A stretch of DNA of 64,000 nt from Xanthomonas sp. DAR 34887 (GCF_041245805.1 NZ_CP162490.1:2953001-3017000); one strand, 5' to 3'. Counted from the first letter of the stretch, positions 13,601-19,620 are shown. Made by a program: numbers and translations. The notes: generated by a model not told the origin, from the sequence alone.

Positions 13601-15029
13601 TGTCGGACGAAAATTCCTGCAAGGCCCAGCAGATGAAATTGACGCCGTTGCGATGTTCGATGGCCACGCCCTTGGGCCGACCGGTCGAACCGGAGGTATA
13701 GATCAAATAAGCCAGGTGGCGCGAATTCAGGCCGACCGCCTGCGCCGCCGGATTCTCGCTGGACGCGTTCACCCACGCACCCGCATCAGCCTGCAGGTCG
13801 AGCACGGTCAACGACTGCGCCTGTTCGGCCAGCGCCAGCGCTTGCGCCAGCACGGGGCCGCCGACGGCATCGGTGAGCACCACCCGCGGCATGGCATCGT
13901 CGAGCATGTAGCCCAGACGGTCTGCGGGATAGGCGGGATCCAGCGGCACATAGGCGGCGCCGGACTTCAGCGAGGCCAGCAGCGCGACCAGCATGTCGGC
14001 GCTGCGCTGCACACAGATGCCGACGCGCTCGTCCGGGCCAAGGCCGAGCGTACGCAGATGATGCGCGAGGCGGTTGGCGCGTTCGTTGAGTTGCGCATAG
14101 CTCAACCTGCTGGCGCCGGCGACCAGCGCCACCGCGTCGGGCGAGCGTGCGACCTGCGCCTCGAACAACTCGTGCATGCAGGCGTCGCGCGGATAGTCGA
14201 TCGCCGTCGCGTTCCAGGTTTCCAGAACCAGGCGGCGCTCTGCCTCGCCCAGAATCGGCAGGCGCGATACCGCCTGCGTCTCGTCCAGGGCCATCGCACG
14301 CAACAAGCGTTGCCAGTGGCCGAGGTATCGTTCGATGCTGTCGGCTTCGAACAAGGCGATCGCGTAGTGCAGTTCGCCGGCGATGCCGTCGGCGGACTGG
14401 CGCAGATCCAACGCCAGGTCCACGCCCACCGACTGTACCTGCGCCGGCGCACCGGCCTCGCGCAAGGCCAATACGCTCTGGAACACGGGCGCCGACAGCG
14501 CGCCGGCTAGCGACGCGGTGGATGCGACGATGCCCTCGAAGCTGGGCACCGCATGCGCGAAGGCATCGCGCAGGCGACGATCGACCCGAACCAGCAGCTC
14601 TGCGACGCTCGGCTGCCCGCTCAGATCGACGCGCAGCGGCAGCACATCGCCGATCGAGCCGGCCGGCGCACCGCCGTCGGTCGGCACGCCAACCACGACG
14701 TCGTCCTGGCTCGACAAGCGCGCCAGCGTTGCCGCCCACCCCGCCAACAAGGTGGATTGCAGGGTCGTGCCTCGACGCGCGGCGAGCGCGTCCAGGAGTG
14801 CGGTCAACTCCGAATCGATGGAGATCCCGATGCTGGCCGTGGCCGCATCCTGTCGCCCGCTGCGCGGACGATCGGTCGGCAATTCGAGCATGGCCGGCGC
14901 ACCTGCGAGCGCATCGCGCCAGTAGGCAACGTGACGATCGAAATCGTTGCCGATCGCAGGGTTGACCGGCGACGTCTCCGTATCGGAGCCGGTGCGGAGC
15001 GAAGCGTCCAAGAAATTTCCGTTTGACAT
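1..15029 (-). CDS. Giant non-ribosomal peptide synthetase, open at the left edge (five modules seen)
   Basis: The frame is open from ATG 15029 (good ribosome site, AGGAAGGACAGGGATCAGG) to the window edge: at least 5009 residues, 3' end missing. Order in the coding direction with rough DNA positions: half condensation domain (14935-14240), A1 (14200-12680), carrier (LGGHSLL near 12555), C2 (HHIVSDGWS near 11990), A2 (11050-9530), carrier (near 9410), C3 (HHIASDGWS near 8840), A3 (7900-6370), carrier (near 6220), C4 (near 5650), A4 (4710-3210), carrier (near 3060), C5 (near 2490), A5 (1560 to about 40). Every A domain shows the YTSG(S/T)TG, YGP(T/S)E, TGD and GKLDRKAL-type cores. Pocket residues read by eye: A1 DLYNNALTYK and A4 DLFNNALTYK (alanine-like), A3 DVWHKSLVDK (serine-like), A2 and A5 DAGALAGILK (no match I know). 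No epimerisation, methylation or thioesterase domain is visible. Same operon as the PKS, 80 bp behind the acyltransferase gene. Confidence 0.95.
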   Translation of the reverse strand, partial: MSNGNFLDASLRTGSDTETSPVNPAIGNDFDRHVAYWRDALAGAPAMLELPTDRPRSGRQDAATASIGISIDSELTALLDALAARRGTTLQSTLLAGWAATLARLSSQDDVVVGVPTDGGAPAGSIGDVLPLRVDLSGQPSVAELLVRVDRRLRDAFAHAVPSFEGIVASTASLAGALSAPVFQSVLALREAGAPAQVQSVGVDLALDLRQSADGIAGELHYAIALFEADSIERYLGHWQRLLRAMALDETQAVSRLPILGEAERRLVLETWNATAIDYPRDACMHELFEAQVARSPDAVALVAGASRLSYAQLNERANRLAHHLRTLGLGPDERVGICVQRSADMLVALLASLKSGAAYVPLDPAYPADRLGYMLDDAMPRVVLTDAVGGPVLAQALALAEQAQSLTVLDLQADAGAWVNASSENPAAQAVGLNSRHLAYLIYTSGSTGRPKGVAIEHRNGVNFICWALQEFSSDTLRNCLFSTSINFDLSIYEYGVPLSCGGCVTLVDNALVLLNAALPVTLINTVPSVMMELTRAEAIPPSVRVVNVAGEPLKRALAERIIATPQVEQLCNLYGPSETTTYSTWTRMDRGTGFLADVGRPIGNTQIYILDETGAPAPIGVAGEIFIGGHGVARGYLGKAELTAERFLDDPFSAEPGAHMYKTGDLGRWSNDGTITLLGRNDFQVKIRGFRIELGEIEARLGECAGVREAVVVARDDDNGGKRLVAYCLADEALDIAAIREHVASALPDYMMPSAFVRLEAWPLTANGKLDRKALPAPDEAAYTRRVYAAPQGEIETTLACIWSDLLRLEKVGRNDDFFELGGHSLLAVQLVSRVRKALGVELTFRDVFEASELCQLGERLPRIAASSLNPIAPVARRPFMAMPQIVRGFWVMTQLGQATSAHHIGGAYRLAGDLDRQALERSWRAIVARHEILRTRFVQIDGEPMLGIGDSASFDLRFQDLRGAEDVATRCDTLYSALYAEPFDLGRDVPLRAQVLQLDERAFELQWVTHHIVSDGWSIGVMLRELSEFYAAETGQAQASLPALPVQYIDYAFWKGEHLPAAELDRQIGYWRETLAGAPPLLELPTDRPRAPQQDFAGAAIDLHLEEALTARLKALSRRHGVTLYMTILASWAAVFSRLSGQSEVVIGSPMASRNREEIEPLIGFFINTLALRIDLDGNPSTGELLARTRQRLLDAQAHGDVLLDRVIEALKPPRNSAYNQMFQVMLAWQSQDEGELALPDVEVVRAPKAMKTAQLDLLMDLREKDGCISGFLNYMTALFDRETIERFVGYWQRLLVAMANDDTVPVSALPLLGEAERAQVLQRWNATAQPYPRDTCIGALFAAQTAAHPDAVALVWGERRVSYAALNRRANRIAHWLGAQGIGPGARVALSLSRGVPMVETLLGVLKAGAAYVPMAPDLPWARVAFMLDDAQPALWIADASAQVPDVPGVPVARLEAVADALSAHADHDPAVVGMEATQLAYVIYTSGTTGTPKGVQVSHRNVVNFCCWCRAAGLLAAGVRMTQFAPYTFDASAGEIFAGLLGGAELHLLDEETIQSPQRLQAYLLERQIGFAALPPAYLQQLDPALAAAGMKLLTAGSAPTPELVQRWAGRGEYVNGYGPTETTILSTTTALSAEEARISIGRPIANTQVYVLDAHRQPVPVGVIGELWIGGDGVTPGYLNRDALTAERYVADPFSSEPGARLYRTGDLGRWSPDGSLEFAGRNDFQVKIRGFRIELGEIEAKLLECPGVREAVVVARGEGGEPRLVAYCLTGGAVQEALDAGGLRERLASQLPEYMVPAAFVQLQAWPLTAHGKLDRKALPAPDDSAYARRAYAAPQGEIEQRLAQLWSQLLKVEQVGRHDGFFELGGHSLLAVQLSSRVRQMLGVELPLRWVFEAPVLSQLAQRLASGDAAQLSAISVAERHPHMPLSLAQQRLWFLSQLDRASAAYHTAGALRLTGRLDVAALERCLQRVVARHESLRTRFVLIDGQPMQRVDADATLRLRFEDLRGERNRDALRAVRGEALYAEPFDLSADPPLRVLLMQLEDEEHALYVVVHHIASDGWSIGVMLEELGRLYTAEIEGADDPLPPLPIQYIDYAQWQRQWLAGGQLERQVTYWRETLAGAPTLLEVPTDRPRPPYQDFAGSALDVVLDATLTAQLKALSQRHGVTLYMTLLASWAALLSRLSGQEEVVIGSPMAGRNRAEIEPLVGFFVNTLALRVELNGEPTVAELLTRTRRRVLDAQSHQDLPFDHVVEVTKPVRSTAHTPIFQVMLAWQNQSEARLSMPGVTIEGLDQEASNAQFELILNLREQGEEIVGALSYMTSLFDATTVERYFGYWRRLLAGMTLNDTAAIARLPLLDAVERNRLLNGWNATERSYPDTTVHALFEAQAQRSPDAVALSYEDGVGGNALSYAELNRRANRLAHHLIAMGVVAEDRIAICMERSLDMVVGLLAILKSGAAYVPIDPSYPQQRLRHMLDDCAPKVALSHGELAETVAALAAGSEVPFPVLDLDRLSTQSYRDANPSVGVSGSHLAYMIYTSGSTGLPKGAMNEHRGVVNRLLWAQDQFGLDASDRVLQKTTFGFDVSVWEFFLPLLAGARLTLARPGGHQDPAYLVETIERCGITVMHFVPSMLQAFLAQSDLARCGSLRHVKCSGEALPYALQQRFRAALPHAQLHNLYGPTEAAVDVTHWRCVDDAHAGIVPIGKPVANTAIYLLDAHGEPVPVGVAGELHIGGVQVGRGYRNRAELTAERFIADPYSRDPRARLYRSGDLARWLPDGNVEYLGRNDFQVKIRGFRIELGEIEARLAELEHVREAVVLAREDVPGEKRLVAYLTESVESSTTVAELRTRLLLQLPDYMVPSAFVVLPSLPLTPNGKLDRNALPAPDGEAYARRGYAMPQGPVEAALAKIWAELLKLDRVGRFDDFFELGGHSLLAVQLATRVRDALQVELSLRDVFEASELARLAERVSLATASAAATIEIAPRQPYMPLSPAQQRLWFLTQVDGASAAYHSAGALRLAGALDRGALARALRRIVARHEVLRARFVLVEGEPKQQFVDADAFDLCLEDARAAQDPENAGKALGAAFLAQPFDLGAALPIHMQLVQIADDVHVLHAVLHHIVSDGWSIGVLLEDLSAFYALEIGAVAQAPAPLPVQYIDYAQWQWQWLAGGPAERQAQYWRETLAGAPTLLELPTDRARAPHQDFAGAAIDLQLDETLYMGLKRLSQRCGTTLYMTLLASWAAMLSRLSGQDEVVIGSPVAGRARAEVEPLIGFFVNTLPLRIDVSGEPTVAELLSRTRAKVLDAQAHQDLPFDRIVEAVKPPRSTAHSPVFQVMLAWQGQTESRLRLAGVEVTEQALATTTAPFELILDLRDTGSCIEGALGYMTSLFDAGTVSRYLAYWQRLLQAMVADAEAVVARLPLLGAAESARMLSEWNATALEYPREARLHDLFEAQAQRTPDAIALVAGQERLSYAELNRRANRLSQYLRSLGVMPDDRVGLCLERKAGMMVALLATLKSGGAYVPLDPTYPPERLVQILQDATPRVVLADAVGRPVLAQALDRDGNAALPVIVDIDADAAQWANALDENVTTAGLRASNLAYLIYTSGSTGRPKGVAIEHRNAVNFLSWATQAFSAQDLSNCLFSTSINFDLSLFEYGAPLSVGGTVTLVANALTLLDAAPPVTLINTVPSAMAELTRAQAIPPSVRVVNVAGEALKRSLAERILASANVERLCNLYGPSETTTYSTWTTMTRDSGFVGDIGGPVGNTQVYVLDAAGAPVPIGVAGEIWIAGAGVARGYLGQPELTAQRFVRDPFAADASARMYCTGDLGRWSNDGTITLLGRNDFQVKIRGFRIELGEIEAKLIECVGVREAVVLAREDAAGEKRLVAYCLADEALDIALVREHLAKRLPEYMVPSAFVRLAAWPLTPNGKLDRKALPVPDDSAYARRAFEAPQGATERRLAAIWAELLRVEAISRFDDFFELGGHSLLAVQLASRVRRAFDVDVSMRELFELPTLLQLAAHVAAGRRSDQSAVLPAPRQPFMPLSQAQQRLWFLSQIDGASAAYHLSGAQRLHGTLDLAALSHALDQIVARHEVLRTRFVSIDGQPMQQVAAQAAADLRVHDLRDQDDIEAANAALNEALFTQAFDLERGPLLRVQVAQLGERDFGLALVMHHIVSDGWSIGVMLEELSRFYTAYLQGNSDPLPPLPVQYIDYAQWQRQWLADGQSQRQAAYWREALSGAPALLELPTDRPRPPRQDFAGAAFDIGLDADLTERLKALGQRHGATLYMTLLASWAAVLGRLSGQDDVVIGSPVAGRNREEVEPLIGFFVNTLALRIDLGGTPTVAELLARTRRCVLDAQSHQDLPFDQVVEAVKPPRNPSHTPVFQALLAWQTQDEGQLALSGIEATAVDTALRTAQFELTLGLRETAQGIEGSLNYATALFDLATVARYAGYWQRLLVAMANDDTVPVSALPLLGEAERAQVLQQWNATAQPYPRDTCIGALFAAQTAAHPDAVALVWGERRVSYAALNRRANRIAHWLGAQGIGPGARVALSLSRGVPMVETLLGVLKAGAAYVPMAPDLPWARVAFMLDDAQPALWIADASAQVPDVPGVPVARLEAVADALSAHADHDPAVVGMEATQLAYVIYTSGTTGTPKGVQVSHRNVVNFCCWCRAAGLLAAGVRMTQFAPYTFDASAGEIFAGLLGGAELHLLDEETIQSPQRLQAYLLERQIGFAALPPAYLQQLDPALAPAGMKLLTAGSAPTPELVQRWAGRGEYVNGYGPTETTILSTTTALSAEEARISIGRPIANTQVYALDAHRQPVPVGVIGELWIGGDGVTPGYLNRDALTAERYVADPFSSEPGARLYRTGDLGRWSPDGSLEFAGRNDFQVKIRGFRIELGEIEAKLLECPGVREAVVVARGEGGEPRLVAYCLTGGAVQEALDAGGLRERLASQLPEYMVPAAFVQLQAWPLTAHGKLDRKALPAPDDSAYARRAYAAP
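9502..11152 (-). repeat. Near-identical copy (copy A) of the A5 coding block, here A2
   Basis: This is the internal partner of the block at 1-1651, coding for adenylation domain A2. The spacing of 9501 bp equals three modules of about 3167 bp and keeps the reading frame. The flanking condensation domains C2 and C5 are clearly diverged, so the identity covers the adenylation block and not the whole module, which fits gene conversion or a recent sub-module duplication. Confidence 0.95.
14240..14935 (-). other. Half condensation domain at the N-terminus of the NRPS
   Basis: Residues of about 32-265 align with only the C-terminal lobe of a condensation domain: it opens at the HVAYWRDALAGAP / LPTDRPR segment that lies in the middle of C2-C5. 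The N-terminal lobe and its HHxxxDG catalytic motif are absent, and there is no coding space for them, because the ATG at 15029 carries the ribosome site and the acyltransferase gene ends 80 bp upstream. The PKS ends with a similar half domain (19690-20430). It is unlikely to condense by itself; it may be a docking remnant, or a decayed domain whose job another protein took over. Confidence 0.75.
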
Positions 15030-15109
15030 CCTGATCCCTGTCCTTCCTGCATCGAACCGGCTTTCCAGCCGACCCTGTCCATGGTGCGGACCGCAAGGTC
15101 CGATACGCT

Positions 15110-16954
15110 TCAGGCCGCGAGCTTGTCGATCGCGCCAGCGACGGTTTCCGCGTTGCGTCCGAACTGATTGATCGTGGCGATCTGTTCCAGGCGATCGCCA
15201 TAACCGTATTTGATGAACCCCGACAGCGTGCCGGTGGGGCCGAGATCGACGAAGCGACACGGCCCTTCGGCGGCGATCGCGGCGATCGCGGCGCGGAAAT
15301 CCACCATCTGGCTGGTCACCTTCCAGTAATGCGCCGGTACGACCCGCTCCAGGCGACCGGCGGTCGCGGAGGAGTACTGCGCGATGGACGGCACCGAGAT
15401 CGGCACGCCATCGAACATGCGCAGGAACGCCCCCTCGATCGGCGCGAGCAGGGGCGAATGGAACGGATATTCGACCGGCAGGCTCATCGAGACGACGGCC
15501 TGGGCATCCAGCCTGCGCCGGGTGTCGTCGATGGCCGCACGATTACCGCTGACGACGAAGTTGCCGTCGAAATTGACGCTGCCGATCACGGTGTCGCGGT
15601 AGAGCTCGGGATGGCTGTGGAAATGCCCGACCGGCGCCATTACGGTGAGCATGCCGCCGCCGGCGGCCTCACTGCTGAACACCCCGGCCTGGCGGATCAC
15701 GGTGCGCATCGCGTGCTCGTGCGACAGCGTTCCCGCCGCGACCGAGGCGGCGTACTCGCCCAGGCTGTAGCCGAGCACGGCGTCCGGACGAATGCCGGCA
15801 TGCGCCATCGCCTGGGTGAGGCCGTAGCCGATGCTGAAGATGGCCGGATGCGACAGGCCGATATCGGTCATCTCACGTCGTTTGTTCGCTTCGTCGTAAA
15901 GCTCGGCGACGAGATCGCGCGAGGTCATCTCCCGATAAATGGCATTGCAAGCGTCCATCGCCTGCCGGAACGCGGCGTTCCGTGCATACAGCTCTCGGCC
16001 CATGCCGTAGTACTGCGAGCCCTGTCCCGAGTACATGAAGACGATGCGCGGCTTCGGCGCGATGGGCACCGGCCTCGCGGCGGCGGTCAAGATCATCGGC
16101 GCTTTGCGGATCTTCGAGAACAAGCCGCTCAGTACATCGCCCGGTCCGATTTCCCGCAACGCGACCTCGCCCCGCGCGAGCAGCCACGACATGGATTCGT
16201 ACCAGTTCACCGGATGGCTGATCTGCTCGATCAACTTCGGCAACCACGCCTCACGCGCATGCGGGCGGGCGCTGCGATTGGAAACGACATCGGCGCGCAG
16301 CGGATGCAGGCGGCCCTGCTCGGACAGCTGCCCGACGAACTCGGCGTAGGCGCTCTCGACCTCGCGCATATAGCGCGAATGGAAGGCCGCGCTGACCCTC
16401 AAGCGCACGAAGCGCGCCCCTGCCTCGGCAAACACCGGCTCGCAGCGATCGATATCCTCGTGCAGACCCGAGATGACGTGCTGACTGTCGGAATTGATGT
16501 TCGCGATATCGATGCCGCTCAATCCCGATTGACCCAGGATCGTGCGCACGCGCGCCAGATCCGGCCCGATGATCGCCGCCATGGCGCCGCGTGGCGCCTG
16601 CGCCATCAAGGCGCCGCGCTTGGCGACCAATTCGATCCCGGTCGCGAAATCGAATGCGCCCGCAGCAAACAGCGCGGCGAATTCGCCGAGGCTGTGACCG
16701 GCGAAGATCGGCGGCACCACCTCGCCCTCGTCGCGCGCCTGCAGAAACGCCAGCGCGGACACCGCGAACAGCGCCGGCTGGGTGTACTCCGTCTGGTTGA
16801 GCAAGCCGCCCGGATCCTCCAGGCATAGCTCGCGCAAGGAATAGCCCAGCACCGCATCGGCCTGCGCGACCAACTCCGGATAGCGCGCGAACAACTCGCC
16901 GCCCATGCCTTTGTGCTGCGAACCCTGCCCGGGAAACACCCACACCGTCGTCAT
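15110..16954 (-). CDS. Trans-acting tandem acyltransferase (AT-AT) for the AT-less PKS
   Basis: 614 residues with two acyltransferase domains. AT1 (about 1-285) begins VFPGQGSQ, has the nucleophile motif GHSLGE, a malonyl-binding type arginine in AKRGALM and an AFHS specificity motif, as in malonyl-CoA transferases of the FabD type. AT2 (about 300-610) begins FMYSGQGSQ, has GYSLGE and YPFHS instead. In known trans-AT clusters such pairs consist of one malonyl transferase that charges the carrier proteins and one acyl hydrolase that clears stalled chains. By analogy AT1 should load malonyl units and AT2 should proofread; this is inference. The gene starts 20 bp after the ACP gene and ends 80 bp before the NRPS. 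The PKS in the same operon has no AT domain, which explains the need for a separate protein. Confidence 0.92.
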   Translation of the reverse strand: MTTVWVFPGQGSQHKGMGGELFARYPELVAQADAVLGYSLRELCLEDPGGLLNQTEYTQPALFAVSALAFLQARDEGEVVPPIFAGHSLGEFAALFAAGAFDFATGIELVAKRGALMAQAPRGAMAAIIGPDLARVRTILGQSGLSGIDIANINSDSQHVISGLHEDIDRCEPVFAEAGARFVRLRVSAAFHSRYMREVESAYAEFVGQLSEQGRLHPLRADVVSNRSARPHAREAWLPKLIEQISHPVNWYESMSWLLARGEVALREIGPGDVLSGLFSKIRKAPMILTAAARPVPIAPKPRIVFMYSGQGSQYYGMGRELYARNAAFRQAMDACNAIYREMTSRDLVAELYDEANKRREMTDIGLSHPAIFSIGYGLTQAMAHAGIRPDAVLGYSLGEYAASVAAGTLSHEHAMRTVIRQAGVFSSEAAGGGMLTVMAPVGHFHSHPELYRDTVIGSVNFDGNFVVSGNRAAIDDTRRRLDAQAVVSMSLPVEYPFHSPLLAPIEGAFLRMFDGVPISVPSIAQYSSATAGRLERVVPAHYWKVTSQMVDFRAAIAAIAAEGPCRFVDLGPTGTLSGFIKYGYGDRLEQIATINQFGRNAETVAGAIDKLAA

Positions 16955-16974
16955 CGAAGCCGTCCTCTTCCGTC

Positions 16975-17232
16975 TCAGGCGACGAGCGCGCGGGTATTGA
17001 GCTGCGCGCTCAGCACGTCGACGACGTCCTGCAGCGTATAGCGGTCGCGCTTGTCCGAATCGGCGACACGCACGCTCAGGCGCTGCTCCAGCTCATACCA
17101 GATCTCCAGCATTTCCCGCGAATCCACGCCCAGATCGCCTCCCAGATAGAAGTCCGGCTCCACCGTATCGACGGTGAACCCGGTGCGTTTGATCTCATTG
17201 ATGGCGGACAGCACTTCTGCGTACACGTTCAT
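16975..17232 (-). CDS. Free-standing acyl carrier protein
   Basis: 85 residues. The phosphopantetheine site is the serine of LGVDSREMLEIW (about residue 38), preceded by an acidic helix segment (VEPDFYLGGD). The start MNVYAEVLS was chosen for its strong ribosome site (GAGGAGAGAGAC) directly in front; the frame continues further upstream but without such a site. It sits 94 bp after the oxoamine synthase gene and 20 bp before the tandem acyltransferase. A dedicated ACP beside an oxoamine synthase is also found in bacterial sphingolipid loci, where the ACP presents the acyl chain to serine palmitoyltransferase. It could equally supply the starter unit to the first ketosynthase, whose protein has no loading module. 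Confidence 0.88.
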   Translation of the reverse strand: MNVYAEVLSAINEIKRTGFTVDTVEPDFYLGGDLGVDSREMLEIWYELEQRLSVRVADSDKRDRYTLQDVVDVLSAQLNTRALVA

Positions 17233-17326
17233 GTCTCTCTCCTCAGCTAACGTTGCGTTCCGGCACAAGACGGCGCTCGCCCGGACCTCGTTGGCGCGTC
17301 GCCGCGCGCGAATGACCAAACTGGCG

Positions 17327-18571
17327 TTAGAGCAACCCCATCTCGCGCGCGGTCGAGGTGATGAGATCGACGGCGGCATCGATCTCTTCTCGCGTGTGCG
17401 TGGCCATCACCGACAAGCGCAGGCGCTCGGCACCCGGCGGGACCATCGGGTATTCCATGATGTTGGCGAACAGCCCGCGACGGTACAGTTCCTTGTTCAA
17501 TCGCCTGACTGCGCCGTCCTCGCCGAAGAACACCGGCACGATTCCTGATTCGCCGCGGGCGATGCGCATGCCGGCCGCCTCCAGGCGATCCTGGATGTAG
17601 CGGACATTGGCATGCAGGTTCTCGATGCGCTGCGGCTCGCGCTCCATCACGTCGAGCGCGGCCGAGATCGCGGCGATCGTCGGCTGCGCCAGGCCGGAAG
17701 TGAACAGGTACGGATACGAAAAATTGCGCAGCAGGAAGATATGCTCGTTGCTGCCCGACACGAACGCGCCCTGCGCACCGATCGCCTTGCTGCAGGTGGA
17801 CATGCGCAGGTCGACCTGGCCGAGCAGATCCAGATGCTCCAGCGTGCCGCGCCCGTTGCGGCCGACCGTACCCAGACCGTGGGCATCGTCGAGGATGGTG
17901 ATCACGTCGTGGCGCTTGCAGATCTCGATATACTTCTTCAGATCGATGATCAGACCGTCGACCGAGCGCACGCCCTCGACCGTAGAGAAGATCTGCGCGC
18001 CCGGCTTGGCCTTGGACTTGATCCGCTCGAGAATCCTCTCGAAGCCGTCGAGTTCGTCCGGATCGAAGGTATAGAACGGAACGCCGGCCATCTTGATCGC
18101 ATTGATCACGCTGGCGTGGCTGTTCTTGTCGTAGACGATCACGTCGTTGCGGTTCATCAGGCCGGCGACCCAACACAGATTGGCCATGTAGCCGCCAGGC
18201 AACAGCACCGCATCTTCGTGTTCGGCCAGCTTGGCCAGCCGAAGTTCCAGGTCGCGATGCTGCTTGGTGTAACCGGAGAATGCAGGCGACCCACCGCTGC
18301 CAATGCCATACAGCTCGACCGCCTCGATCACTTTGCGCTTCACATAGGGATCGTTCGACAGGCCCAGATAGCTATTGGAACCGAACACCAGCACTTCATT
18401 GAAGACTTCGCTGTTGAGTTCCTTGTACTTCATGCGGCGATCGACCGGACCGAAGCCCTGGCGGCCGACCATGTACCCCGCTTCCAGCTCTTTCACATAA
18501 GTTTCGTACTGGTGCGCGAGCCGCTCTTTGAAAGGCTTGCGTTCGAGTTCGATCAAAGCTCTTGAGTCCAT
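17327..18571 (-). CDS. PLP-dependent alpha-oxoamine synthase (serine palmitoyltransferase / KBL family)
   Basis: 414 residues, the usual length of the family. These enzymes condense an amino acid with an acyl-CoA or acyl-ACP, lose CO2 and give an alpha-amino ketone. Visible motifs: NSYLGLSNDP near the N-terminus, GIGSGGSPAFSGYTKQH (substrate and PLP pocket), the aspartate of DDAHGLGTVGRNGRG that contacts the PLP nitrogen, and the PLP lysine in STCSKAIGAQG. Ribosome site AAGGAAGGGAAC is strong. It lies between an epimerase-like reductase and an ACP; the same three functions form the sphingoid-base module of Caulobacter-type sphingolipid synthesis. Candidate substrates here are a polyketide on an ACP of the PKS or on the free ACP, and serine, alanine or glycine. 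Family assignment is firm, while acyl and amino-acid partners are inferred. Confidence 0.93.
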   Translation of the reverse strand: MDSRALIELERKPFKERLAHQYETYVKELEAGYMVGRQGFGPVDRRMKYKELNSEVFNEVLVFGSNSYLGLSNDPYVKRKVIEAVELYGIGSGGSPAFSGYTKQHRDLELRLAKLAEHEDAVLLPGGYMANLCWVAGLMNRNDVIVYDKNSHASVINAIKMAGVPFYTFDPDELDGFERILERIKSKAKPGAQIFSTVEGVRSVDGLIIDLKKYIEICKRHDVITILDDAHGLGTVGRNGRGTLEHLDLLGQVDLRMSTCSKAIGAQGAFVSGSNEHIFLLRNFSYPYLFTSGLAQPTIAAISAALDVMEREPQRIENLHANVRYIQDRLEAAGMRIARGESGIVPVFFGEDGAVRRLNKELYRRGLFANIMEYPMVPPGAERLRLSVMATHTREEIDAAVDLITSTAREMGLL

Positions 18572-18633
18572 TTCAGTTCCCTTCCTTCCTGTTAAGTGTC
18601 CCTACCGCTTCCGGAGCATCGTCCACGCGAGCC

Positions 18634-19620
18634 CTAGCCGAAAAATCCGTTGCGCCTGTACCACTCCGCGCTGTCGCGAACCATCGTGTCGATCGGCGCG
18701 GAACGGTAGCCGAGCTCGCGCTGGGCCTTGCTCGAATCGAAGTAATACGTACATCCCATCACGCGCATCCGGTACGCCTCGACCGCGGGCCGGCCAGGGA
18801 CGAACGGGAACCGGCGCTCCTGCAGGGTGGTCTTCAGACGCAACCAGCGGTAATTCGCCTTCGGAATACGCAGCGGCTTTTCCAGCACTTCGCCAATCAC
18901 GTTTAGGAAGCGAGCGATGCGAATGTTGTCCCCTCCCAACAGATAGCGCTCTCCGGGCCGTCCATGGGACAACGCACTGACATGCGCGCGCCCCACATCG
19001 GCCGCGGAACAATAGCTCGCACCACCCGGCGGACTGAAGGGGAGCTGGTCGTAGTGCGCAGCGATCAACAAGCGTCCCCACTGCAGGTTGTGGTCGTAGG
19101 CGCCGACCACTTCCGCCGGATTGAGCACAATCGTCTCCAGGCCGCGCGCATTGGCCTCGAGCACCACGCGCTCGGCTTGCTGTTTGGTCGCCGCATACGG
19201 GCTGCGCCTGCGGTAGCCGGTGAGCGGCACGGTTTCGTCGGCGACGCGCGAGGCGTCGTCGAAAGCGCCCACCGTCGATGTGGTGCTGGTGTACACCAGC
19301 CGGCGCACGCCATTGCGCAAGGCCGCATCGACGACGTTGCGCGTGCTGTGCACGTTGGCCGCCTGCAATATCGGCAGATCGCTCCACTTGCAACTGGTGT
19401 TGCCGGCCGTATGAATCACCGCCTCCGCGCCGCGCATGGCCTGCGACAACGCATCCACATCGCCCAGATCGCCACGGACGATCTGCACACCGAACGGCTC
19501 CAGGTACTTCGTGTTCGAGTCCGGCCGCACGATGGCGGTGACGCGATGCCCGGCGGCGACCAGCGCAGAGACGATGTTGAGACCGACGAAGCCATTGCCG
19601 CCCGTGACGAATACAGTCAT
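18634..19620 (-). CDS. NAD(P)-dependent epimerase-type reductase (extended SDR, CerR-like role possible)
   Basis: 328 residues of an extended short-chain dehydrogenase. The Rossmann motif is TGGNGFVG at the N-terminus; the catalytic residues are a Thr/Ser in STTSTVG and Tyr/Lys in YAATK. The ATG directly follows the PKS stop codon, so the two are probably translated together. In Caulobacter sphingolipid synthesis a protein of this epimerase-like family reduces 3-keto-sphinganine, the product of serine palmitoyltransferase. With the oxoamine synthase next door, reduction of an alpha-amino ketone to an amino alcohol is the most economical proposal. Sugar-nucleotide epimerase or 3-beta-hydroxysteroid dehydrogenase labels would come from the same fold and are less likely in this setting. 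Confidence 0.85.
   Translation of the reverse strand: MTVFVTGGNGFVGLNIVSALVAAGHRVTAIVRPDSNTKYLEPFGVQIVRGDLGDVDALSQAMRGAEAVIHTAGNTSCKWSDLPILQAANVHSTRNVVDAALRNGVRRLVYTSTTSTVGAFDDASRVADETVPLTGYRRRSPYAATKQQAERVVLEANARGLETIVLNPAEVVGAYDHNLQWGRLLIAAHYDQLPFSPPGGASYCSAADVGRAHVSALSHGRPGERYLLGGDNIRIARFLNVIGEVLEKPLRIPKANYRWLRLKTTLQERRFPFVPGRPAVEAYRMRVMGCTYYFDSSKAQRELGYRSAPIDTMVRDSAEWYRRNGFFG

Noticed and set aside
1..15029. Epimerisation domain or dual condensation/epimerisation domains in the NRPS
   Set aside because: No extra domain fits between carrier and next condensation domain, and C2-C5 have ordinary HHxxxDG motifs; a dual function cannot be judged by eye.
13786..15201. Minus-strand open frame of 471 codons and others at 9259-11049 and 1432-2361
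   Set aside because: They are in the wrong frame of the NRPS; the true frame from 15029 has all core motifs and stays open to position 1.
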